A stretch of 64,000 nt of DNA from Fictibacillus arsenicus (GCF_001642935.1 NZ_CP016761.1:2170001-2234000); one strand, 5' to 3'. Positions 1-9,624 are shown, counted from the first letter of the stretch. Made by a program: numbers and translations. The notes: generated from the letters alone by a model not told the origin.

Positions 1-1137
1 GAATGGGAAACAATCATAAGGAAATCATTCACAAAAGAGAATCAATGTTTTGTGGTCTTAGAAGAAACAGCTTTTTATCCAACGGGTGGCGGGCAGCCTC
101 ACGACACGGGAACGATAAACGGTGTTGAGGTATTAGATGTTTTCACTGATGAAACAGGTGAAGTCGTTCATATGACAGAGAGGATGCCAGAGACCACACA
201 TGCTTTCTGTTCATTAAACTGGAGAAGAAGGTTCGAACACATGCAGCATCATAGCGGACAACATCTATTGTCAGCAGTATGCTACACACTTTATAACGCA
301 AAAACTGTGAGTTTTCACCTTGGCCTAGATTATGCAACGATTGATCTTAATCTAACTGAACTTAACCCTTCACAAATGGAGAAAATAGAACAAACCGCGA
401 ATGAGGAAATATATCGTAATAGAAAAATACATACTTATTATGTAACGAGTGAGGAATTAGCTGAACTGCCTCTCCTAAAAATGCCAAAAGTGACAGAGAA
501 TATTCAAATCGTAGAGATTGAAGGCATAGAGTACAATGCATGTGGCGGAACTCACGTTTTAAGAACCGGCGAGATTGGAATTATCAAGTTAATTAAAGCA
601 GAAAAACAAAAAGGAATGATAAAACTCTATTTCAAATGTGGGTTACGGGCACTTCAAGATTTCAATGAAAGCCACCAAATTTTAGGGAAGATAGCGGCAA
701 AATTTAATACAGGACGTTATGAAGTAATAGGCAGGATTGAAAAGTGGGAAGAAGAAAGGAAGAGGTTGGAATCAGAACTTGCAAAAGTCAAAGAAGAAAA
801 TAATGCTTACGTTGCAAAAGAACTCCTTTTAAAGAAAGAAGAAGATTTTCTTTTTCATGTTTTTGATAACAAGTCGTTTAATGAAATAAAAGAACTTGCC
901 ATTAAAATTGCACAAGAACATAATTTGTTTATTTTATTTGCTGCAACAGAGGAAAACAAAGTGATTCTTGTCCATAATGGAACTGAAAATTTTTCCTGCG
1001 GGAAGTTCTTGAAAGAACATTTAGGATCTTTTAATGGAAAAGGCGGAGGTAATGATAAAACCGCACAAGCAGGGTTTCCATCAAAGGAAGATACAGTGAA
1101 TTTTTTTGAATTTGCTAAACAAGAAATATTCCAATAA
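1..1137 (+). CDS. Alanyl-tRNA editing protein, AlaX-L type (5' end outside window)
   Basis: This protein should hydrolyse mischarged Ser- or Gly-tRNA(Ala) in trans, as free-standing relatives of the AlaRS editing domain do. The reading frame is open from base 1, so the true start lies upstream; a GTG at 52 is internal to the conserved N-terminal barrel (FYPTGGGQP). The zinc-binding HSGQH (HxxxH) motif is near bases 250-264 and the second half of the site, CGGTH, is near 541-555. A charged helical stretch (about 720-850) leads to a C-terminal DHHA1-like region ending in GKGGGNDKTAQAGF, the glycine-rich loop shared with AlaRS. The C-terminal domain and the length (at least 378 residues) identify the long AlaX-L class. 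No aminoacylation domain is visible in the window. A shared terminator follows at once. Confidence 0.9.
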   Translation, partial: EWETIIRKSFTKENQCFVVLEETAFYPTGGGQPHDTGTINGVEVLDVFTDETGEVVHMTERMPETTHAFCSLNWRRRFEHMQHHSGQHLLSAVCYTLYNAKTVSFHLGLDYATIDLNLTELNPSQMEKIEQTANEEIYRNRKIHTYYVTSEELAELPLLKMPKVTENIQIVEIEGIEYNACGGTHVLRTGEIGIIKLIKAEKQKGMIKLYFKCGLRALQDFNESHQILGKIAAKFNTGRYEVIGRIEKWEEERKRLESELAKVKEENNAYVAKELLLKKEEDFLFHVFDNKSFNEIKELAIKIAQEHNLFILFAATEENKVILVHNGTENFSCGKFLKEHLGSFNGKGGGNDKTAQAGFPSKEDTVNFFEFAKQEIFQ

Positions 1138-1153
1138 ATGAATAAAATAAAGA

Positions 1154-1184
1154 GGAGTGCAATCGATCTTATTGCACTCCTTTT
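1154..1184. terminator. Bidirectional intrinsic terminator
   Basis: A perfect 10-bp stem (GGAGTGCAAT / ATTGCACTCC) with a 7-nt loop is followed by TTTT on the + strand and by a T-rich run on the - strand. It sits between the convergent stops of the AlaX-type gene and the permease gene and can serve both. Confidence 0.85.
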
Positions 1185-1188
1185 CTAA

Positions 1189-2592
1189 TCAGATTAAAAA
1201 GATAGCTACAATGGTTGTAACAACTAACCCGATTGTAACAGGCTTCAGATTTCTTCTTGCAAGCTCAAATGGATCTACACCGCAAATTGCAGCCGCCGGA
1301 ATTAATGCCCATGGCACCAAAGTTCCTCCGCCTACCCATATTGCTGCAATCTGCCCTAAGGCAGTTAAAGTTGCAGCACCAGCTCCGATTGCTGTGCCAA
1401 AGATATTGGCAACAGAACCAGCTAAGGAAATACCCGAAAAGCCTGAACCATCAAGTCCAGTAATTGCACCGACTGCTGTTAACGTAACAGCACCAATCTC
1501 TTTACTTAATGGAACGACAGAGGCTAATGCCAATCCGAGATCGTTAACAATACCTTGTGAAGTTTTCGGTAAGAATTCACCTATAATTTTTATGAAACCA
1601 GAGTCACCTAAATAAAAGAAAGCAGCGATGGGTATTACAGGGCCGAAGACTTTGAAACCAAATTGAAAACCGTCAATCATGTAGGAAGTCGTTTTCTCAA
1701 GTCCCTTATTTTTATGGCTGACCATTGTAATCAATAAAAGAATAAAAACAGATGTACCGCCAATTAACGCTGTTGCATCACCGCCCTGAAGCTTTAGGAT
1801 GGACATTGCTGCAACATCAAGTGCGAACATAATGGGGATAAATAGAGCAAAGAATTTTTTTTGACCTTCAGATAAAAGATTCTTTTTTTGTTCAGACGGC
1901 AGTTCTTTTACTGATTCATCTGTCACGCCAGTTGAAGCGGTTAGTTTTCCTGTTTTCATATCCCGTCTTAAAAAATAAAAGGCAGCTACAGTTGTTACTA
2001 ACCCCATAACAAAAACAAGCGGAACGCTGGCACTGATTACCTCGCTTACTGGAAGCCCCGCTGCATCAGCTGTTAGTTTAGGAGCAGCTTGAATGATGAA
2101 ATCACCCGATAAAGCTATTCCGTGCCCAAAAAGGTTCATAGCCATTGCTACTCCAAGTGCAGGCAAACCTACACGGATTGCTACTGGAAGAAGAACTGCA
2201 CCCATGAGCGCAACCGCAGGCGAAGGCCAGAAAAACCACGAGATTATCATCATTAAAATTCCAATGGTCCAATAGGCAAGTGCAGGTGTGCGGATCAGCT
2301 TGGAAAATGGTGAGATCATCACATCGTTAATACCGGTCGTAGTTAAGGTTCTGCTCATTGCAACAATAATAGATATAACAAGTATTGTTGGAAGAAGCTC
2401 TGTAATAGCATAAATGAAACTATTAAATATACTGCTGATCGAACCGCTTAATGAACCAGTTGCTGCGATCGCAATTAAGAAAATACCGACGATACAAATT
2501 AGAGTCGTATCACGTCTTTTTACCATAAAACCAATGATTAAGCCTATAAACACAACATAAATCCAATGCAGCGCTGTTAGTTCAACGCCCAT
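1189..2592 (-). CDS. Polytopic membrane permease, substrate unknown
   Basis: A 467-residue integral membrane protein with about 11-12 hydrophobic segments and only one sizeable hydrophilic loop (around residues 210-245, rich in K, E and S). Glycine/alanine-rich re-entrant-looking segments such as FWPSPAVALMGAVLLP and AGSVANIFGTAIGAG resemble the pore hairpins of ion-transporter superfamily permeases (CitM, DcuC and NhaC type), but I cannot assign it to one family or to a substrate. The ATG at 2592 has a strong GGGGAGG site 8 nt upstream. It is monocistronic: a terminator lies just past its stop and a repeat array lies upstream. Acid or ion transport is inference from fold-like features only. 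Confidence 0.7.
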   Translation of the reverse strand: MGVELTALHWIYVVFIGLIIGFMVKRRDTTLICIVGIFLIAIAATGSLSGSISSIFNSFIYAITELLPTILVISIIVAMSRTLTTTGINDVMISPFSKLIRTPALAYWTIGILMMIISWFFWPSPAVALMGAVLLPVAIRVGLPALGVAMAMNLFGHGIALSGDFIIQAAPKLTADAAGLPVSEVISASVPLVFVMGLVTTVAAFYFLRRDMKTGKLTASTGVTDESVKELPSEQKKNLLSEGQKKFFALFIPIMFALDVAAMSILKLQGGDATALIGGTSVFILLLITMVSHKNKGLEKTTSYMIDGFQFGFKVFGPVIPIAAFFYLGDSGFIKIIGEFLPKTSQGIVNDLGLALASVVPLSKEIGAVTLTAVGAITGLDGSGFSGISLAGSVANIFGTAIGAGAATLTALGQIAAIWVGGGTLVPWALIPAAAICGVDPFELARRNLKPVTIGLVVTTIVAIFLI

Positions 2593-2750
2593 TTAAATAC
2601 CTCCCCTGTGAACGGGTAATTAGCCCTTTCGTAATGTAATACAGAATATGTAAGGAAGGGGAAGTGGTGAGAGCGTTAGAAAGCTTATTAACGATCGAGA
2701 GTGTAGAACGCTGTCAGCAGATTGTCGACTCGTGGATAAATGGTAAAAAT

Positions 2751-2843
2751 TTTTGGATTCAGGGCTGGAATTTTTGGATTCAGACCCAAAATTTTTGGAT
2801 TGGAGCATAAAACTTTTGGATTCAGGCTCTCAACTTCTTGTTT
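2751..2843. repeat. 21-bp-phased TTTTGGATT array
   Basis: TTTTGGATT starts at 2751, 2772, 2793 and 2814, exactly 21 bp apart each time, with a degenerate fifth unit (TTCTTGTTT) at 2835. The 12-nt spacers share little beyond a frequent CAG or CAGG after the core. The array lies between the permease start and the acyltransferase stop. It gives a spurious - strand ORF in which SKN recurs every seven residues, a by-product of the 21-nt period. No known repeat family is recognised. Confidence 0.8.
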
Positions 2844-2845
2844 CA

Positions 2846-3868
2846 TTATTCTTTTAATTCCGATTTAACGATCTGAAGAGATTGATAGGCGTAATACGAG
2901 ATAATAAAAATAAAAAGGGTATAAAATACGTTCCAGATTAAATTCTCTGATAGCAACTGTTTAATGTCTAAATATTTTAATACGTTATTAATCAGGTCCA
3001 AGAAAAACACATGGATAATATAGATACCAAGCGCGTTACCGCCAACTTTTGTAATCCACATTCTTTTGCCAACCTTTCCATTGTTCAGAGCAAAGAAGAA
3101 TAGAAAAGCAGTAACAAGAATCGTTGAGAAAAAGTATTCACCATGGCTGCCATCCAATACTTTGTCTAACAAATATCCTTCCATTACTTGAATAAAGGTA
3201 CAGATTATTGCTAAACCGAGATAGGTTATTCCGCTTATTTTCCTTAGTTTTTTTAAGTGTATGTTAACTGCAAAAACCACCCCTAATGTCGTATAAAACA
3301 AACCAAAGAAGAGAGCATCTCGTGTTGTACTTACAGGAAGGTCTAAGAACATTGTATATGCCTGTCCTAAAAGACCGATCAGGTTTAAAATCAAACTTAG
3401 AACAAACAAAACATTTATTTTTTTATATCTAATGAAAATATAAACAATGATAGTGCTCCAAATTAACGCCGTTAGGAACCACAGCTGATAACCGCTTGTT
3501 CCTTTACCATAATAAAATAAGTTTAATAGCGTAAATTTATCAAAGTATTTATTAAGATTTTCCTTTATATCATTGCCCTTAAGAAGTATCAGCAGAACAT
3601 CATATATGGCATAAAAGATAAACCAGACAAAATAAATCTTCATCAGCTTATCTATATAGCTTTTCAAATGGAAAAATGATGTATCCTTTTGAATCATTTT
3701 CTGTGCAAAGAAATAACCTGAAGCAGCAAAGAAAAAAGGTACAGCGAACCTGGCGATATTATCAATAATAAAATATCCTGTAAAACCATCTAATGGGAAA
3801 ATATGTATTATAACTACTGCAAATATGGCAAAAAACTTAATAAAGTCTATTGAATAAATCCGCTCCAT
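2846..3868 (-). CDS. Acyltransferase 3 family membrane protein
   Basis: A 340-residue protein of the acyltransferase-3 family (OatA/WecH/NodX type), which moves acetyl or other acyl groups across the membrane onto cell-surface sugars. It begins with the family hallmark SIDFIKFFAIFAVVIIHIF, whose histidine in the first membrane helix is the conserved catalytic-type residue, followed by ARFAVPFFFAASGYFF. About ten membrane segments fill the rest, with no extracytoplasmic SGNH domain. The ATG at 3868 has AAGGAGG 7 nt upstream. It stands alone, with no glycan-synthesis genes beside it, so the acceptor cannot be inferred. Confidence 0.85.
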   Translation of the reverse strand: MERIYSIDFIKFFAIFAVVIIHIFPLDGFTGYFIIDNIARFAVPFFFAASGYFFAQKMIQKDTSFFHLKSYIDKLMKIYFVWFIFYAIYDVLLILLKGNDIKENLNKYFDKFTLLNLFYYGKGTSGYQLWFLTALIWSTIIVYIFIRYKKINVLFVLSLILNLIGLLGQAYTMFLDLPVSTTRDALFFGLFYTTLGVVFAVNIHLKKLRKISGITYLGLAIICTFIQVMEGYLLDKVLDGSHGEYFFSTILVTAFLFFFALNNGKVGKRMWITKVGGNALGIYIIHVFFLDLINNVLKYLDIKQLLSENLIWNVFYTLFIFIISYYAYQSLQIVKSELKE

Positions 3869-4011
3869 TTTGTACCTCCTTTACTCTGGACTTTAACATT
3901 ATTCACCAAACCTCATATATTCAAAATCCTTACAGTAAAATAAAATAGTAAGTAGTGACACAATTTAGCAGTTACTGTAAAATTATGACTATCATAAATT
4001 TATAATTCAGA

Positions 4012-4038
4012 AGAGATAACCACTGTTATCTCTTTTCT
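4012..4038 (+). terminator. Terminator-like hairpin in leader of the large membrane protein gene
   Basis: AGAGATAAC and GTTATCTCT form a 9-bp stem with a 4-nt CACT loop followed by TTTCTTTTTC. It stands in a divergent intergenic region, 47 nt before the start codon at 4085, so it does not end any gene visible upstream on the + strand. It could be a leader attenuator or the relic of a lost gene. Confidence 0.6.
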
Positions 4039-4084
4039 TTTTCATTCATACATTCAACAAAGGAGTTATCAAGGGGGATATATA

Positions 4085-7000
4085 ATGGATAAGCCCAGAT
4101 TTATCAGGGATTTAAACGAGCTGAAAAAAGGAGGGTATATTAAAGAAAAAGACTACCTGACAGTAGTGGACGGGTATCACAGATATTCAGATGATCTTAA
4201 AATAAAGGAAACTTTGATAAAGGCTGAACCAATAAAGCAAGAACCGGTTCAGTCAAAACCAGTAAAACCAATCGTTCAGCCAAAGCCTAAAATTGAATTA
4301 ACACCTGAACAGAAAAGGGAAAAAAATATCACTTCATTGATGGCAGCTGGTGTTATTCTCCTTTTATTAGGTGGATTAACACTTGCAACAAGCAATTGGG
4401 AAGTATTCAGTTCACTTACAAAAACGATGCTTGTCGGCGGAATCGCTGTTTTGTTTGGAGGTTTGGGAGCACTGTCTGAAAAAGTGCTGAAGATCAGAAA
4501 AACAGCTTTTACATTTTTTGTTTTGTTTGCTTTATTTATTCCGATTACAATTTTGTCTGGTGGATATTTCGAGTTGTTCGGCAACTGGCTTAGTTTCTAC
4601 GGAGAAGGAAGATATGTTCTAGGTGTACTCACAACCGTTCTATGTGTTCCGGTCTATTTTGGGTTTGGCCGCTATTTTCAGTCAAAACTGTTTAGCTGGA
4701 TTACTTTTATTGCTAGTTCGATAGGGTATGCTTATTTGTTATTAACTCTAGGATTCACAAAGCATGTCTTTTATTTTGCTTACGCACTAGGGAATATCGG
4801 ATATATAGCTTTATATCATGTGAATCGATCAAAAAGACAAGATGTATTCATTAAAACTTTACCAGTCTTTATACAGGCAAACTTGATTCTATCAACTGTT
4901 TTGATTCTTATTTTATTCGATAATCAGCTTTATCAAAGCTTTAATATTATCTTGACTGCCGTTTTATATTTATCAATGAGAATGGTTAATCAGAGAAAAG
5001 AGTACGAACTTTTATTTATTGGATTCATTACGTATGGACTGTTCCAGCTCATACAAAATTCATTTTTAATTGATTACAGTTTATTGCTGGTCGTTCTGAT
5101 CCCTTTAGTTTTACTAATGATTGGCAAGGTTTCAGATAAACAGCTAGCAACTTATTATCAACTAGCAAATGGTGCAATTTCGGTACTGGCATTCTTATTT
5201 ATTACAGTTAACAGTGTCTTGTTATCAGCAGGAGAGGGAAGCATCTGGCTTTTGTTAGGGTATTTAGTTCTTTCTGGGAATTTTATTTATTTAAGCTATC
5301 AAACTTCATTTTTATTCTTTAAATACTTGGCACCGTTTTATGTAATATGTACTTTTATGGAATTGTATCATTTGATGGGAAGCCCTTATAGAGAATACTG
5401 GGCACTAGCGATCGGTATCTCTGCTGCTTTAGCATATGGAGTCGGGCAATTCCTCAAACCGCTGCACAGATCCAGTCTGATCGTTGGAGGCGGATGTTTA
5501 CTTTTAAGTTTTTTATTAACTTCTTTAACAGAACTTTATTTACAGGCAGCTATTATATCCTTGCTTTTGACAAGTTTGGCACTGCGCCATTATTTAATGG
5601 AAAATGAGAAGAAAAGATACTTAGCTTGGCTAACTTCCGTGTTTCTTTTTAGTTCAGTATTCTATACAGGGATGAAATTCTTGCAGGAGCCTAAGCTTTC
5701 TTTATCGATAGGATTAGGGAGCATTGTATTACTTGGTTTATATATTTGGAATAAAAACCATGTAATGTTTTCTGCGGTTTTTATTTCAATGGCAGCTGTT
5801 TCAGCAATTGTTAATTTCATTGTGGCAACGTTTGATGGAAGCTTTACTTGGATTAAATTTTCCTCTTCGCTGCTATTAATAGCAGCATTATGGTTTGCTA
5901 CACAGCATTTTAAAGTAAAAGCTGGTTATGCAGGTATTCAGTTTGGTTTATTCTTAGCATTGTTTTATATAGCAGAGTTAGCCGGATTCTCGTTAACAGA
6001 TAGCAACTCTGCTTATTTGTATATAGGAATAGCTTATCTGCTATTTGTAAGCGGAGAGTACTTTAAACGCTTTGATGCAAGCAGTGAATATCCCATTAAA
6101 ACTGTTTCTCACATTTTCTTAGTGTTAACGATTGGGTTTGCCATTTTGGTATCACAAGATGCATTGCCGTTTACTCTTTTAGCCATTCTATATGGGATGT
6201 ATATGATCCGCACGTTAAAAGAATATGAACTTAGATTTTACTTTTACTCAGGATTAACAATGCTTGCTGTAGCTTTTCATTATTTTATATCCGAATGGCT
6301 TCCGCAGGAAGGACCAGTTATCTTTAGTGTCCTGCTTGCAGGATTATATTTCATTTTGAAACCGCATTGGAAAGACAGAATTGTTATTTATATTGTTCCG
6401 TTTTCACTGCTTTTTCTTGGTGAATATATTATAAGCCGGGGATTAAACCCAACATACTTATTTATACATGCAGGATTGCTTATCGGGTTTATTCATTTCT
6501 ATCAATCTTTGAAAGGCTATTGGAAGTATGCCGCTTCTATCATTCTCGTTTATTTAATAATCGATATAGAAGAACTGTTGATGGTGTACGCGGTTCAACC
6601 AGAAAGCAAAGCATTAATTTGGTTTTCAGCGGGATTACTTACTTCCTTGGCTGGAATGTTCTACAATAAGAAGGTTTTTTCAAAAACGCCTAAGTTTTCT
6701 ATTGATGTGTTCGCAGTATTTGGAGTCATTTATGTATCTGCTGGATTTAATTATTCACAAGGATTCCTGTCAACGGCAGGACTTGCATTGCTCGCGATTC
6801 TATTTTATCTTCACGCAAGACGATTAGGAGAATTCGAAACAGGTAAGAAAATACTGCAAACCATTTCAAGTTTGTTCGTAATATTTTCTTACTATTCTTT
6901 CATCAACCAATTCAAAGTACCTGCAATTGTAAACACTGAACTAAATGTATTGCCTTGGATTCTCTTAAGTTATGTGATAACGAGAAAGACTTGGAAACTA

Positions 7001-7384
7001 TCTGATAAGATGGCAACTTCAGTTCAATACTCTTTGCTTGGCATCATTGCTGCATTACTAATGATTGATGCCATGCAAAGCTATAAAGTAATGGATGCAA
7101 TCATTCTTGGTACACTGTCATTTGTGAGTATTATTTATGGTTTTATATCCAGACAAAAAAGCTATTTCTTTACAGGGATGATTGTTCTGCTATTGAATGT
7201 CTTAATTCAGACGCGTCCTTATTGGGGCAGTATGCCATGGTGGGTGTATTTGCTGTTAACCGGAATATTACTTATTGGTTTTGCTAGTTTCAATGAGTTC
7301 AAGAAGCAGAAAGGGATCGAATCACCTCCGTTAAAAGAAGTTCTCTTAAAGAAATGGAATCAATGGTTTGGAGAATGGAAATAA
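4085..7384 (+). CDS. Very large polytopic membrane protein (DUF2157-like N-terminus)
   Basis: A 1099-residue protein of unknown function. Residues 1-45 are a soluble helical segment (MDKPRFIRDLNELKKGGYI), then a proline/lysine-rich linker with EPIKQEP and QSKPVKP runs to about residue 80. The remainder is an almost unbroken run of some 30 or more hydrophobic helices. This layout (short soluble head, charged linker, many helices) is seen in DUF2157-type Firmicute membrane proteins, but the link is by resemblance only. No catalytic motif or transporter signature is visible. The ATG is preceded by AAGGGGGAT. The MFS gene follows 33 nt later and is probably co-transcribed. A terminator-like hairpin precedes the start. 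Confidence 0.7.
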   Translation: MDKPRFIRDLNELKKGGYIKEKDYLTVVDGYHRYSDDLKIKETLIKAEPIKQEPVQSKPVKPIVQPKPKIELTPEQKREKNITSLMAAGVILLLLGGLTLATSNWEVFSSLTKTMLVGGIAVLFGGLGALSEKVLKIRKTAFTFFVLFALFIPITILSGGYFELFGNWLSFYGEGRYVLGVLTTVLCVPVYFGFGRYFQSKLFSWITFIASSIGYAYLLLTLGFTKHVFYFAYALGNIGYIALYHVNRSKRQDVFIKTLPVFIQANLILSTVLILILFDNQLYQSFNIILTAVLYLSMRMVNQRKEYELLFIGFITYGLFQLIQNSFLIDYSLLLVVLIPLVLLMIGKVSDKQLATYYQLANGAISVLAFLFITVNSVLLSAGEGSIWLLLGYLVLSGNFIYLSYQTSFLFFKYLAPFYVICTFMELYHLMGSPYREYWALAIGISAALAYGVGQFLKPLHRSSLIVGGGCLLLSFLLTSLTELYLQAAIISLLLTSLALRHYLMENEKKRYLAWLTSVFLFSSVFYTGMKFLQEPKLSLSIGLGSIVLLGLYIWNKNHVMFSAVFISMAAVSAIVNFIVATFDGSFTWIKFSSSLLLIAALWFATQHFKVKAGYAGIQFGLFLALFYIAELAGFSLTDSNSAYLYIGIAYLLFVSGEYFKRFDASSEYPIKTVSHIFLVLTIGFAILVSQDALPFTLLAILYGMYMIRTLKEYELRFYFYSGLTMLAVAFHYFISEWLPQEGPVIFSVLLAGLYFILKPHWKDRIVIYIVPFSLLFLGEYIISRGLNPTYLFIHAGLLIGFIHFYQSLKGYWKYAASIILVYLIIDIEELLMVYAVQPESKALIWFSAGLLTSLAGMFYNKKVFSKTPKFSIDVFAVFGVIYVSAGFNYSQGFLSTAGLALLAILFYLHARRLGEFETGKKILQTISSLFVIFSYYSFINQFKVPAIVNTELNVLPWILLSYVITRKTWKLSDKMATSVQYSLLGIIAALLMIDAMQSYKVMDAIILGTLSFVSIIYGFISRQKSYFFTGMIVLLLNVLIQTRPYWGSMPWWVYLLLTGILLIGFASFNEFKKQKGIESPPLKEVLLKKWNQWFGEWK

Positions 7385-7417
7385 TGGATAGTTCAGCTGA
7401 TATTAGGGGGAATTATT

Positions 7418-8668
7418 TTGAGCGGGGATCAGTCAATGCCCAAAATTACAATGGGTATGCTTTTTAGGAACAAAGTTATACGTACAATATTATTTTCAGT
7501 GTTTTTTCTTCAAATCGGCATTTGGGTTCGTAACTACTCCATTCTTTTGTATGTCATTGAAAAAACAAATGAGAATCCAATCGCGGTGTCATTAATATCT
7601 GTTGCAGAATTCGCACCAATCTTTTTATTCTCTTTTATAGGCGGAACATTTGCAGATCGATGGAAACCGAAAAAGACAATGATATGGTGTGACCTGCTAA
7701 GTGCAGTTTCCATTTTCGCCGTGTTGCTTACTCTGTTATTTGGAAGCTGGAAGATCATCTTTTTTGCGACTCTTGTTTCATCTATATTGTCACAGTTCTC
7801 ACAGCCATCGGGAATGAAATTGTTTAAGATACATGTACCAGAAGCGATGGTTCAAATAGGTATGTCCATGTATCAGACTCTATTTGCGGTATTTATGATT
7901 CTTGGACCAATTCTTGGAACGTACATTTATCAGCAGTTTGGTATTAATGCAGCAATAGGTATTATGGGAATAGCTTTTGTTTTATCTGCTGTCATCCTAA
8001 CTTTATTGCCTCCTGATCAAGAGGTAGAAGAGCAAGAGGAGAAATCGTCCATCTGGCATGAAATGAAGGAGGGCTTCAGTTATGTATTAAGCAAACGTAC
8101 CTTAACCCTCCTTGGAGCCTGTTTTGCTTTAGCAGGTCTGGCATTAGGATTAACACAGCCGTTAACCGTATTTTTAGTTACCGAGCAGTTAGGACTCCCT
8201 AAAGAACAGCTTCAATGGCTGATGGCAGCATTCGGAACCGGAATGATTCTCGGCGGAGGCTTAACGATTGGAATAGCAAGTAAAATAAAGCCACAAGTTT
8301 TGTTGTCATTTGGATTAGGGGCAAGTGCTTTAGGATTCTTCATTATGGGAATTTCTACAGAATTCTGGCTGACTCTAACTGCCGAGTTTTTAAGCGGTCT
8401 GTTTATGCCTTGTATCCACATAGGAATAAATACACTTATTTTACAGGGTACTGAACAAAAGTTTATTGGAAGAGTAAATGGCATCTTAAATCCATTATTC
8501 ATGGGTGCAATGGTACTGACAATGTCAATCACGGGATGGCTGAAAGAAACCTTCTCATTAATTGTGATGTTTGAAGGAGCAGCTATTTTGTTTGCATTCG
8601 GAATCTTGACAATGGTTCCTCTTATGAAAAGAAGTCCAATTGTTCAAAATGAGGTGCAAAATTCGTAA
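7418..8668 (+). CDS. MFS transporter (MFS_3/EntS-like exporter)
   Basis: A 416-residue major facilitator with about 12 membrane helices in two halves separated by an acidic loop (EVEEQEEKSS, about residue 205). The loop-2/3 motif GGTFADRWKPKK is the classic MFS motif A. Overall it resembles the MFS_3 group, which includes efflux proteins, but no substrate can be named. The start is the TTG at 7418 because TAGGGGG lies 7 nt upstream; the next ATG, at 7436, has no comparable site. It lies 33 nt after the large membrane protein and ends at a strong terminator, so the two likely form one transcript. Confidence 0.85.
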   Translation: MSGDQSMPKITMGMLFRNKVIRTILFSVFFLQIGIWVRNYSILLYVIEKTNENPIAVSLISVAEFAPIFLFSFIGGTFADRWKPKKTMIWCDLLSAVSIFAVLLTLLFGSWKIIFFATLVSSILSQFSQPSGMKLFKIHVPEAMVQIGMSMYQTLFAVFMILGPILGTYIYQQFGINAAIGIMGIAFVLSAVILTLLPPDQEVEEQEEKSSIWHEMKEGFSYVLSKRTLTLLGACFALAGLALGLTQPLTVFLVTEQLGLPKEQLQWLMAAFGTGMILGGGLTIGIASKIKPQVLLSFGLGASALGFFIMGISTEFWLTLTAEFLSGLFMPCIHIGINTLILQGTEQKFIGRVNGILNPLFMGAMVLTMSITGWLKETFSLIVMFEGAAILFAFGILTMVPLMKRSPIVQNEVQNS

Positions 8669-8672
8669 AAAA

Positions 8673-8707
8673 AGAAAGCTGGAATTCGTTCCAGCTTTCT
8701 TTTTTTG
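8673..8707 (+). terminator. Intrinsic terminator after MFS gene
   Basis: AGAAAGCTGGAA and TTCCAGCTTTCT form a 12-bp stem with a TTCG tetraloop, followed by seven T residues. Confidence 0.93.
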
Positions 8708-8773
8708 AAGGAAATTCCTTTCAAATCAAGAAATACACTTAGATCAGCAGAATAAAGGAGTTGTTTTTTATGT

Positions 8774-9610
8774 GTGGGATTTACTGCTAAATTTGATGAA
8801 AGAGACTTAAAGCTTCCATTGGTATTAGAGAAAATTAATCAAGCAATCTCAACTGACCTGACGGAAGATCCAAATGTACTAGCCTTCTTTTATGGAGGGT
8901 CTGTTGCAAAAGGGAATGTGGATCTATATTCCGATTTAGATCTCCGAATTGTGGTGAAAAATGAACACTTCGAAGAATATAGACGAAACAAAAAGGAAAG
9001 AGCAAAAAGGTGGGGAGAGATTCTTTTTTACGAAGATTTCCCTTGGGCTGCCCATTCAGTTGCTCATTACACTGATTTTGTTAAAGTAGATTCCTTTTAT
9101 TATAAGAAAGATGACTTGAAACCGTCTCTATATTTAAAAGAGGAAACCAAAATTATTTATGATCCTCATAAAATTGTGGAGAAAGTCTTACATGAGTCCA
9201 AAACTTTATCATATCAATTAACAGAAGAGGAGTTTGAGATATGGCGGGGTAAGTTCTTTGCCCATATGCATGAAGTGTATAGAAGGGTAAAGAGAGGAGA
9301 ATTATATTACGCCTTGAGCTCTCTTGATATGCTGCGGTGGTCGATTGCTGCAGGATGGGATATGGAAGCGGACAGAAATCCTAACCAAATGGGAGTCTGG
9401 TCTAAATATGAAGGGAAAAGAAGCGATTTCGATCGCCAACAATTATCCCTTTTGGAAAGCTGGCATAGCGACCGGAATCCCGCTCGGATATTGGCTGTAA
9501 TGGCATTAATCATTCCAGAATTTAAGAGGCTGCATTCAAGTCTTTGTAACAAATTATCGATAGAAGAAAATGCCGCATGGATTGATGAAATTATCAAAAA
9601 GGTCATCTGA
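8774..9610 (+). CDS. Nucleotidyltransferase-fold protein (aminoglycoside/lincosamide NTase-like)
   Basis: A 278-residue protein with a Pol-beta-type nucleotidyltransferase N-terminus: FFYGGSVAKGNVDLYSDLDLRIVV carries the GGS loop and the paired metal-binding aspartates (D-x-D). A helical C-terminal half follows, as in AadE/LinB-like enzymes. It could modify an antibiotic or another small molecule; the substrate is not determinable. The start is the GTG at 8774: AAAGGAG lies 13 nt upstream. A better-spaced ATG at 8770 is out of frame and opens only a six-codon ORF (MCGIYC), so either that ORF is translational noise, or it modulates expression, or a one-base indel changed the start. It is monocistronic, bounded by terminators. 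Confidence 0.8.
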   Translation: MGFTAKFDERDLKLPLVLEKINQAISTDLTEDPNVLAFFYGGSVAKGNVDLYSDLDLRIVVKNEHFEEYRRNKKERAKRWGEILFYEDFPWAAHSVAHYTDFVKVDSFYYKKDDLKPSLYLKEETKIIYDPHKIVEKVLHESKTLSYQLTEEEFEIWRGKFFAHMHEVYRRVKRGELYYALSSLDMLRWSIAAGWDMEADRNPNQMGVWSKYEGKRSDFDRQQLSLLESWHSDRNPARILAVMALIIPEFKRLHSSLCNKLSIEENAAWIDEIIKKVI

Positions 9611-9624
9611 CATACGTATTAAAC

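Noticed and set aside
1157-1615. 152-codon + strand ORF opposite the permease gene
   Set aside because: It is the antisense shadow of a well-supported membrane protein gene and has no ribosome binding site or recognisable domain.
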